A stretch of DNA of 6,001 bases from Candidatus Gastranaerophilales bacterium (lineage in GTDB: Bacteria; Cyanobacteriota; Vampirovibrionia; Gastranaerophilales; Gastranaerophilaceae), in contig CALVEE010000187.1 in assembly GCA_944326495.1 (NCBI GenBank), positions 1 through 6,001 of the forward strand, in the 5' to 3' direction. Under the pieces are notes generated by a model that was not told the DNA's origin, did no database searches, and saw only the letters and a list, made by a program, of their open reading frames with translations. Made by a program: the position numbers and the translations under genes. This document shows positions 1 through 4,411 of the stretch, piece by piece (positions within the stretch are counted from its first letter, which is position 1; every line of letters starts with the position of its first letter).

Positions 1-83
1 TTTCTGCAGTTAATATCGAATCAGAAGAGCAAAAGCTCGCTCTTGTCTCTTCTGACGGAAAATTAGCACGTCTTTTAAACTAG
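1..83 (+). CDS. 3' end of an unidentified gene (partial)
   Basis: An open frame runs from the window edge (first complete codon at 3) to a TAG at 81-83, giving the last 26 residues of a protein whose start lies upstream of the window. The visible C-terminus ends in ALVSSDGKLARLLN and looks like a soluble, mixed-charge tail. It is too short to assign to a family. That it is coding is an inference from the uninterrupted frame, the ordinary residue composition, and the fact that a well-formed minus-strand gene ends exactly on it. The stop codon overlaps the stop of that convergent small gene by two bases within a shared CTAG. No terminator hairpin is visible after it. Confidence 0.5.
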   Translation, partial: SAVNIESEEQKLALVSSDGKLARLLN

Positions 84-166
84 TGCTTCTTTTCGCAAAG
101 GCTTGGAATTCCGATTAATGCCAGATAAAATACGACCCCGAATAATACTAAATTTAAGATTTCCAT
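80..166 (-). CDS. 28-residue single-span membrane microprotein
   Basis: A 29-codon frame (ATG at 166-164, TAG at 82-80) encodes a small peptide beginning MEILNLVLFG and ending PSLCEKKH. Residues about 4-22 are almost entirely hydrophobic and would make one membrane span; the end CEKKH is positively charged and would be expected on the cytoplasmic side, giving an N-out orientation. A perfect AAGGAG Shine-Dalgarno lies 6 bases before the ATG, and a plausible sigma-70 promoter lies upstream, which is why I call it real despite its size. It sits alone, divergent from the 327-971 gene. In size and shape it resembles accessory single-span subunits such as KdpF or the small cytochrome-complex peptides, but I cannot match it to any of them; function unknown. 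Confidence 0.6.
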   Translation of the reverse strand: MEILNLVLFGVVFYLALIGIPSLCEKKH

Positions 167-172
167 AACAAT

Positions 173-178
173 CTCCTT
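173..178 (-). promoter_or_regulatory. Shine-Dalgarno of the 28-residue gene
   Basis: On the minus strand the bases read AAGGAG, a near-perfect anti-16S match, with a 6-base spacer to the ATG at 166. This is the main reason to accept the very short gene at 80-166 as translated. Confidence 0.7.
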
Positions 179-194
179 TCTTAACTAATTGTGC

Positions 195-224
195 CCTATA
201 CTTTCTTAATTCCACATTTTTCAA
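195..224 (-). promoter_or_regulatory. Candidate sigma-70 promoter for the 28-residue gene
   Basis: On the minus strand, TTGAAA (224-219) is followed after 18 bases by TATAGG (200-195). This would start transcription near 188 and give a leader of about 20 bases before the ATG at 166. The -35 is good, the -10 moderate and the spacer one base longer than ideal. In AT-rich sequence such pairs also arise by chance. Confidence 0.4.
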
Positions 225-250
225 ATTAGTAACGCTTTTTTTGAAAAATT

Positions 251-282
251 GTTACAAAAATTTACATAAGTTTGTTTACATT
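251..282 (+). promoter_or_regulatory. Triple TTACA direct repeat, HLR1/OmpR-family-like operator
   Basis: The octamers GTTACAAA (251-258) and TTTACATA (261-268) are separated by two bases. A third, TTTACATT (275-282), follows after six bases. The first two fit every position of the cyanobacterial HLR1 consensus, (G/T)TTACA(T/A)(T/A)-N2-(G/T)TTACA(T/A)(T/A), bound by the OmpR-type regulator RpaB. Ten-base-period direct repeats are the usual target form for OmpR/PhoB-family regulators. The site lies in the divergent spacer between the microprotein promoter and the 327-971 gene, so it could control either or both. No regulator gene is in the window, so binding is inferred only from the pattern. 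Confidence 0.4.
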
Positions 283-304
283 GATATCCGTTTGAGTGTA
301 AAAT
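275..304 (+). promoter_or_regulatory. Weak candidate promoter for the 327-971 gene
   Basis: TTTACA (275-280) and TAAAAT (299-304) are 18 bases apart and both match sigma-70 boxes well, but the start point would fall near 311, inside the Shine-Dalgarno. An alternative is a -10 at GATATC (283-288) with TTTACA at 261-266, which leaves a normal leader but has a short spacer. The two cannot be separated by eye, and both overlap the TTACA repeats. Confidence 0.3.
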
Positions 305-309
305 TATAT

Positions 310-316
310 AAGGAGG
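310..316 (+). promoter_or_regulatory. Strong Shine-Dalgarno that fixes a TTG start
   Basis: AAGGAGG lies 10 bases before the TTG at 327-329. No in-frame ATG or GTG lies between the RBS and this TTG, and the first in-frame ATG inside the gene is about 30 codons in, so this site decides the start codon. Confidence 0.65.
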
Positions 317-326
317 CTTTATAAGT

Positions 327-971
327 TTGAGTAAAGGCTACGAAAGTTTTAATAATTCAGAAACATCTTTCAGAAAATCCACACTAATTCAAGAACGTAT
401 AGGACTGGTTTCAACCCACATGTATAAGCAGTTTTTGGACTACCAGCACGCAACATTGAATACTGCGGAAATTTTCGTTGAAATGATTGATAATTTGAAA
501 GCTATATCTGATTCTTTAAAACAATCCTTTTCTTCAAGGGGGATTACAACGCAGAATATATATGTGGATTATGACAAAGATAAAACTGTAGCAGTTATTA
601 ATATCCTCTGGCATACAATAAGCTTTACAACGCGCTGTAACTATGAACCGCAGGCTTTATTCAGAGACAGCGCTCCGCCTATGTTTTCCGGACGTATTAT
701 GGCAATAAACGGAAATTATAACGAGCTTATGGAAGGTATTGCCTCAAGAAAAGAGATGATGGAAATACTTCTGGATAAAGAAGTAGCGTCGCTTTATGTT
801 CCGGCTGATAAAACACAGAACTCTATATTCAAAATAAGACACCTTTCTAACAGAGAATTTTTCCTCAATAATACGGACTCCTCGCGGGAATTTGTCCTGA
901 AAGTAATTGAGACAATCTGCGGAGGCGGATTGTATCACGAGGAAGGCTCCAGAAAAAGTTTTAACATATAG
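327..971 (+). CDS. Unrecognised 214-residue soluble protein, TTG start
   Basis: I do not recognise this protein. It starts at TTG with a full AAGGAGG 10 bases upstream and ends at TAG. It has no signal peptide or membrane span. Residues about 18-70 should be largely helical (amphipathic, with an alternating hydrophobic pattern through MYKQFLDYQ and FVEMIDNLKAISDSLKQSF). Residues about 77-104 look like two beta strands (IYVDYD, then VAVINILWHTISFTT). Helical pieces return at about 131-150 and 186-198, and the end has a GGG turn (199-201) and a short basic tail. No catalytic motif or cysteine cluster is obvious (two scattered Cys). It stands alone, with divergent and downstream spacers on both sides, and may be regulated through the TTACA repeats upstream. 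The fold could be a small alpha/beta ligand-binding or partner-binding module, but that is a guess. Confidence is for its being a real gene. Confidence 0.85.
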   Translation: MSKGYESFNNSETSFRKSTLIQERIGLVSTHMYKQFLDYQHATLNTAEIFVEMIDNLKAISDSLKQSFSSRGITTQNIYVDYDKDKTVAVINILWHTISFTTRCNYEPQALFRDSAPPMFSGRIMAINGNYNELMEGIASRKEMMEILLDKEVASLYVPADKTQNSIFKIRHLSNREFFLNNTDSSREFVLKVIETICGGGLYHEEGSRKSFNI

Positions 972-981
972 AAATATTTAC

Positions 982-1011
982 TTGATTTCGAGGTTATTTT
1001 GTGATTATTAT
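982..1011 (+). promoter_or_regulatory. Candidate promoter for rpsP
   Basis: TTGATT (982-987) and TATTAT (1006-1011) are 18 bases apart, placing a start point near 1018. That is immediately before the first stem-loop of the leader, so the transcript would begin with a 5' hairpin. There is no terminator between the 327-971 gene and rpsP, so read-through from the upstream gene is also possible. Confidence 0.35.
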
Positions 1012-1018
1012 TAATATG

Positions 1019-1121
1019 TACAGGTAAAATCCTCTAAAAACCTGTATAAAGCGGCTAGGGGTACATGTTTCAAGTTCATATACTCCATCTACGTTATAAA
1101 ACTGAAAAGAAGGAATAGAAA
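1019..1121 (+). promoter_or_regulatory. rpsP leader with two stem-loops
   Basis: The 150 bases between the orphan gene and rpsP hold two potential RNA hairpins. The first is a perfect 7-bp stem, TACAGGT (1019-1025) with ACCTGTA (1040-1046), closing a loop flanked by two AAAA runs. The second pairs GGGGTA (1058-1063) with TACTCC (1081-1086), one G-U included, and continues after a 1x1 mismatch with ATG/CAT (1065-1067, 1077-1079). Neither is followed by a T run, so they are not terminators. The rpsP ribosome binding site, AAGGA at 1110-1114, is 7 bases from the ATG and lies outside both stems. The arrangement resembles ribosomal-protein autoregulatory leaders, but I know of no described S16 leader family to match it to. 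Confidence 0.35.
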
Positions 1122-1505
1122 ATGTTAAAAATCAGATTGAAAAGATTAGGTGCTAAAAAATCACCATCATTCAGAATAATTGTTATTAATTCTACAACAA
1201 AAAGAGAAGGCAGACCGGTAGAAGAATTAGGCTGGTATAACCCTAAAACTAAGGAAATGAAGCTTAATAAAGAGTCTGCAGTGTCCTGGATTTCAAAAGG
1301 AGCACAACCTACTGAAACAGTTAAATACCTTATTACTAATTGTAACGAGGACGGTACTTTAAACTATAAGAAAAAAGAAGTTGTAAAATTATCTAAAAAA
1401 GCACAGGCTAAAAAGGCTGAAGAAGAAGCAAGAAAAGCAGAAGAAGCTGCAAAGGCTGCTGAAACCGAAGCTGCTCCGGCTGAAGAAGTATCTGCAGAAG
1501 CTTAA
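1122..1505 (+). CDS. rpsP: 30S ribosomal protein S16, long C-terminal tail
   Basis: S16 is an assembly protein of the 30S subunit that binds the 5' and central domains of 16S rRNA. The first 70-odd residues show the family signature: MLKIRLKRLGAKKSPSFRI at the N-terminus, then the basic NSTTKREGRPVEELGWYNP segment, and the SWISKGAQPTETV helix. The usual length is 80-90 residues; this protein has 127. The excess is a tail from about residue 88 that is almost only Lys, Ala and Glu, turning acidic at the end. It is probably helical then disordered. Similar low-complexity tails occur in S16 of some other phyla, so this is not damage. The start is fixed by AAGGA 7 bases upstream. The gene is followed directly by a strong terminator and lacks the rimM/trmD/KH-protein neighbours often seen, so it appears to be transcribed alone. 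Confidence 0.97.
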   Translation: MLKIRLKRLGAKKSPSFRIIVINSTTKREGRPVEELGWYNPKTKEMKLNKESAVSWISKGAQPTETVKYLITNCNEDGTLNYKKKEVVKLSKKAQAKKAEEEARKAEEAAKAAETEAAPAEEVSAEA

Positions 1506-1522
1506 TATAGATTATAATTATA

Positions 1523-1554
1523 AAAAAGAGTCTGATAAATATCAGACTCTTTTT
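1523..1554. terminator. Strong intrinsic terminator after rpsP, bidirectional
   Basis: GAGTCTGAT (1528-1536) pairs perfectly with ATCAGACTC (1541-1549) around an AAAT loop. The stem is extended by an A run (1523-1527) opposite a T run (1550-1554), 14 bp in all. It begins about 18 bases after the rpsP stop. The A run on the left gives a U tail when read on the minus strand, so it can also stop transcripts arriving from cca, although these would have to cross the 660-base repeat region. Confidence 0.93.
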
Positions 1555-1587
1555 ATTATTTACCCCCATTTTCTATGCTTTCAGTAT

Positions 1588-1644
1588 GACAATAAAATTT
1601 GCAGCAATAGTAAGTCAGGCACTGCCTGACTATAAGTTATTGTC
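1588..1644. repeat. Nested inverted repeat (two 8-bp stems)
   Basis: An inner perfect stem AGTCAGGC (1613-1620) / GCCTGACT (1624-1631) has a 3-base loop. An outer perfect stem GACAATAA (1588-1595) / TTATTGTC (1637-1644) encloses it with asymmetric internal loops. There is no T run on either side, so it is not an intrinsic terminator. It could be a small palindromic repeat element or the folded part of an RNA. Confidence 0.55.
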
Positions 1645-1827
1645 AAGAATGTATGCAAAGCTGACAAAACTCCTGACGGATTTGCCCCCTTACCCAAAAT
1701 TTCTAATACTCAACTGACGTTTCGTATTGAAATTCTATCCGCTGTCTTGAATTTGCTCCACGCAGGGGAAGGAAGTGTGCAAGCCTCGATTCTATTTGAT
1801 AAAGTTGGTTGGACATACTTGCTAAAC

Positions 1828-1846
1828 CCTCTCCTTACGGGAGAGG
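1828..1846. repeat. Short hairpin CCTCTCC-TTACG-GGAGAGG
   Basis: A perfect 7-bp stem with a 5-base loop. It lies just upstream of one copy of the 24-bp repeat and is probably part of the same element. Palindromes of the CTCTCC/GGAGAG type are common in dispersed intergenic repeats of many bacteria. Confidence 0.55.
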
Positions 1847-1872
1847 AGCAGCCGTGTTTGAGGCTTTGCCGA

Positions 1873-1896
1873 AAACTACGGATGCGGTGAGGGGGC
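1873..1896 (+). repeat. 24-bp inverted repeat, copy 1
   Basis: The 24 bases from AAACTACGGATG to GAGGGGGC are an exact reverse complement of 2109-2132. The match breaks at once on both sides, so the shared unit is exactly this long here. A 24-base perfect match in a 6-kb window is far beyond chance. Confidence 0.85.
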
Positions 1897-1965
1897 TGAC
1901 CCGTTAGGGGTTTTATCAGTTGGGCATACCTTCTCAACAATAACTTTAATCAGCACCCACCCCAA

Positions 1966-1985
1966 CCCTCCCTCAAAAGGGAGGG
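1966..1985. repeat. Short hairpin CCCTCCCT-CAAA-AGGGAGGG
   Basis: A perfect 8-bp G+C-rich stem with a CAAA loop, preceded by a C-rich stretch from about 1954. No T run follows. The bases GAGGGAGCAG at its right edge recur exactly at 2021-2030, next to a smaller TCCCT/AGGGA hairpin (2013-2026) and a GCAGATCTGC palindrome (2027-2036). Confidence 0.6.
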
Positions 1986-2108
1986 AGCAGGCGCCAAGTG
2001 CGAAGCATTCCTTCCCTGTTGAGGGAGCAGATCTGCAGACGGAGGAGTAAATGTGAGAGGATAAATGAAATATGGTAAATTATAATCTTTTATTTGTTCT
2101 TACAGACT

Positions 2109-2132
2109 GCCCCCTCACCGCATCCGTAGTTT
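2109..2132 (-). repeat. 24-bp inverted repeat, copy 2
   Basis: An exact reverse complement of 1873-1896, running GCCCCCTCACCG to CCGTAGTTT. It lies 212 bases from copy 1 and about 90 bases beyond the 3' end of cca. The CTCTCC hairpin that accompanies copy 1 is absent here, so this copy may be a truncated element. Confidence 0.85.
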
Positions 2133-2220
2133 ACAGCTACTTTACTGAATAAACTAATCCTCACCAGACTTCTTTTAGAGCTGTGCAGAGCGCGAGACAC
2201 GGGCATCAATTTTAGAATAA

Positions 2221-3672
2221 TTAGCGGGTTTCCCCCGAAAGATTGTGCTGCAAATTATCATACATACTCCTTACAAAAACAACTGCTTCGCTTGTTGTTG
2301 TAATATCGCCGTTTAACTGTGCTTCTTTCAGCGATGTTATTATTTCTCCTAAAACAGGTGATTGATTGATTTTTAGAATATCCATAATCTCATTCCCGTC
2401 AAGCAGCTTGGGAAGCGGTTTCAGTGTATCTTTTTTTTCAAGATAAAAGTTCAATAATTTATTGAGTCCGTTTATATTGTTTTGAACCATTTCTTCTGAT
2501 ACTGCCTGCCCTCTTGCTGAAAGCCGGTCGGCTTTCGCTAAAATTATATTATCAATTACGTTATTTTCCATTTTTCTTATATAGCGCATCATTGTTTTAT
2601 CGTTCAAATCAGGTGACGAGATTACGCTTGAGGGATAAATATGGTTTTTTATCAAGCAGGAAATGTATTCTATCTGCTTTTTGGAAAATTTTAAGTTTTT
2701 AAGTATCGGAATAACCATTTTTGAGCCGAGATCATCGTGTTTGATAAATCTGTGGCGCGCATTACAATTGAGACATTCCGTCTTGTTATATAAACATTCT
2801 TCTTTCCTGCATTTGCCGTTTTCTAAAGTCCAGGTTGAAAATTTCCCGATATCGTGTAAAAATCCTGCGAGTTTCAGGTGGTTAATCCTCGGAAAGCCGC
2901 CAAAGTCTGTTGAATTAAGATGGGTCTTTATAAATCCGTCCGACTCTTCATAAATTAATTCAATTTGTCTTACGGATTCAATCACATGATGCAATAAATC
3001 CAGGTGGTGATGTGTGTTTGGCGGCACTTTTTTAACATCAATTATGCAGGGAAAAATCTTTTCCAGAAGCCCGGCTTCATCCATTTTTAAAAGAGCTTTA
3101 TCCGTAAATTTACCCCCGAAGAGTTTCATAATCTCATAGCTTATCCGCTCGGGTGACGGATTTAAGGCGAGAGGTAAATATTTTTTTATTGCACACTGAA
3201 GCTCACCACTCATTTCAAAACCGGTGAGCGCATAAAATCTGAAAGCCCTTAGAATTCTAAGCGGGTCATCTTTAAAGTTTTCCTCTTTTATATGACGTAA
3301 AATTCCGTTATTTAAATCCTCTCTTCCGCCTGTCACATCTATAAATTTGTTTTCAGCTAAATCATATGCAATCGCATTAATTGTAAAATCGCGCCTTTTT
3401 AAATCTTCTTCTATATTTGCACCTTGAAGCTCCGAGATATCAAGATAGTTGACCTTATCCTTTAATACGACGCGGTAAATTTTGTTTTCGCTGTCAAGTG
3501 TTATAAGAGTAGCATCAAACTTAGAGGCAGTCTTTTTTGCAAAATCTTCCGCCCCTTTAATTGCAATATCACGGTCGTAAGTGGTTTTTCCCATAAGAAA
3601 ATCTCTTATACTGCCGCCTACAAGATAGCCTTCATTAATATTTTTAATAACAAAATCATCCCTGATATTCAT
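2221..3672 (-). CDS. cca: tRNA CCA-adding nucleotidyltransferase with HD domain
   Basis: A class II nucleotidyltransferase that adds or repairs the 3'-terminal CCA of tRNA in the cytoplasm. The N-terminal head shows LVGGSIRDFLMG (17-28) and the catalytic acidic pair in YDRD (D33, D35), then RRDFTINAIAYD (93-104) and DDPLRILRAFRF (135-146), whose Asp/Arg (D136, R139) occupy the nucleotide-template positions. The C-terminal half is an HD phosphohydrolase domain with its metal ligands apparently complete: H229, HDIGK (H273/D274), H312, H344 and D382. Its 483 residues fit the HD-containing bacterial group. Odd feature: between HDIGK and H312 lies a loop with C288, C293, C300 and C303. The ATG at 3672 overlaps the rsmE stop by 17 bases and is served by GGGAG at 3682-3686 inside rsmE, so the two are translationally close. 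From sequence alone, full CCA addition and CC- or A-only activity cannot be separated. Confidence 0.93.
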   Translation of the reverse strand: MNIRDDFVIKNINEGYLVGGSIRDFLMGKTTYDRDIAIKGAEDFAKKTASKFDATLITLDSENKIYRVVLKDKVNYLDISELQGANIEEDLKRRDFTINAIAYDLAENKFIDVTGGREDLNNGILRHIKEENFKDDPLRILRAFRFYALTGFEMSGELQCAIKKYLPLALNPSPERISYEIMKLFGGKFTDKALLKMDEAGLLEKIFPCIIDVKKVPPNTHHHLDLLHHVIESVRQIELIYEESDGFIKTHLNSTDFGGFPRINHLKLAGFLHDIGKFSTWTLENGKCRKEECLYNKTECLNCNARHRFIKHDDLGSKMVIPILKNLKFSKKQIEYISCLIKNHIYPSSVISSPDLNDKTMMRYIRKMENNVIDNIILAKADRLSARGQAVSEEMVQNNINGLNKLLNFYLEKKDTLKPLPKLLDGNEIMDILKINQSPVLGEIITSLKEAQLNGDITTTSEAVVFVRSMYDNLQHNLSGETR

Positions 3673-4396
3673 AAATAATATCTCCCAGAGCCGTAATTAC
3701 CGCTGTATCAGCTTTTAGTATTAAATCCCCTAGCGTAATCAGAGGCAAATTTTTTTCTTTGAAATAATCAAACTCACGCTCTGAAAATCCGCCTTCCGGC
3801 CCTATAATTACAAGAACTTTTTCCCCTTTTTGAATAGGATTTTCACTTAAATAAGTTTTCAAACTCTTTTCAGTAGAGCGTTCAGCAAAAACAATAATTT
3901 TATCAAAATGATTTTTTAAAATCTCCTCAAAGCTCATAGGTTCATAGCAAGCCGGAATTTTAGCTCTTTCACACTGCTTAGAAGCCTCATACATAACTTT
4001 CTGCCACTTTTCCCGTTTATTTACCTTTAAAGCACAATTGTCGGTAAATACCGGATAAACCGCTCTTACTCCAAGCTCTGCAGCTTTTTCCATAATTGTA
4101 AGCTGTGAGTCGCTCCTCAGGGGACTTTGCGCAAGATATAAATCAAAATCCAAATCTCTTTTTGAGGGGTAAGAGTTTTCTATTCTGCATATAATTTCTT
4201 TAGAGTTTATTTCGGTAATAACAGTTTCATACTGAATTTGATTATCATCAATAAGCAAAAGTTTTTCGCCAGTCCTCGCCCTGAGCGAGCGCGCTATATG
4301 GCGGTAATTATCAGTATCTTTTATTGTAATCAGAGGCGGCTCTATTGTGTTCGGATTGTTTTCCTTGTCTAGTCCGCCGATAAAAAAATGCGGCAT
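3656..4396 (-). CDS. rsmE: 16S rRNA m3U1498 methyltransferase (SPOUT)
   Basis: RsmE uses S-adenosylmethionine to methylate N3 of U1498 in the decoding region of 16S rRNA, acting on assembled 30S subunits. Residues 1 to about 75 form the PUA-like RNA-binding part, with HIARSLRARTGEKLLLID at 33-50. The rest is the knotted SPOUT domain: EKAAELGV (103-110), EASKQCERAKIP (137-148), the SAM-loop signature IGPEGGF (198-204) and LGDLILKADTAVITALG (222-238). In the last motif a Lys (228) stands where many family members have Arg. The length, 246 residues, is typical. The ATG lies 15 bases after the fic stop, with only a weak purine-rich AGGGAA before it, so its translation may depend on ribosomes finishing fic. 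It overlaps cca by 17 bases downstream. Confidence 0.93.
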   Translation of the reverse strand: MPHFFIGGLDKENNPNTIEPPLITIKDTDNYRHIARSLRARTGEKLLLIDDNQIQYETVITEINSKEIICRIENSYPSKRDLDFDLYLAQSPLRSDSQLTIMEKAAELGVRAVYPVFTDNCALKVNKREKWQKVMYEASKQCERAKIPACYEPMSFEEILKNHFDKIIVFAERSTEKSLKTYLSENPIQKGEKVLVIIGPEGGFSEREFDYFKEKNLPLITLGDLILKADTAVITALGDIIYEYQG

Positions 4397-4411
4397 TTTG
4401 GGTTCCCTACT

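Larger units (their letters stand above)
1560..2220. other. Repeat-rich non-coding gap between convergent genes
   Basis: This 660-base stretch lies between the 3' ends of rpsP and cca and holds no credible gene. Its only sizeable frame (minus strand, 1710-1940, 76 codons) has no RBS, runs through hairpin repeats and has an Arg/Pro/Ser-rich composition unlike its neighbours. The stretch is more G+C rich than the flanking genes, with C-rich and G-rich runs such as CCCTCC/GGGAGG. It holds hairpins at 1588-1644, 1828-1846 and 1966-1985, a 24-bp inverted pair (1873-1896, 2109-2132), a second looser inverted pair (TGCTCC...GGGAAGGAA at 1754-1774 against TTCCTTCCC...GGAGCA at 2008-2029), the direct repeat GAGGGAGCAG (1981-1990, 2021-2030), and GTTGGACATAC/GTTGGGCATAC (1808-1818, 1919-1929). 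This is the look of dispersed intergenic repeat elements inserted in both orientations. No tRNA, transposase remnant or clear cca terminator is seen. Confidence 0.7.

Noticed and set aside
744..938. A 64-codon minus-strand frame inside the orphan gene
   Set aside because: It lies wholly within a well-supported plus-strand gene, with no RBS and no sensible composition; a shadow frame.
1051..1095. A tRNA-like look (GGCTAGGGG ... TTCAAGTTC) before rpsP
   Set aside because: No acceptor stem, anticodon arm or correct T-arm spacing can be formed. The pairing that exists fits a simple leader hairpin instead.
1710..1940. A 76-codon minus-strand open frame in the intergenic gap
   Set aside because: It has no RBS, an Arg/Ser/Pro-rich composition unlike its neighbours, and runs straight through hairpins and the 24-bp repeat. 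It is best explained as an open frame created by G+C-rich repeats.
2078..2090. TATAAT at 2081-2086 as a plus-strand promoter
   Set aside because: There is no -35 at a workable distance, and no gene follows on the plus strand before the 3' end of cca.
1560..2220. A CRISPR array
   Set aside because: Repeats occur in both orientations, are of different kinds and are not regularly spaced; there are no cas genes nearby.
2514..2953. Two plus-strand frames (2514-2702, 2663-2953) antisense to cca
   Set aside because: They overlap the conserved HD domain coding region of cca, which explains their openness; no initiation signals.
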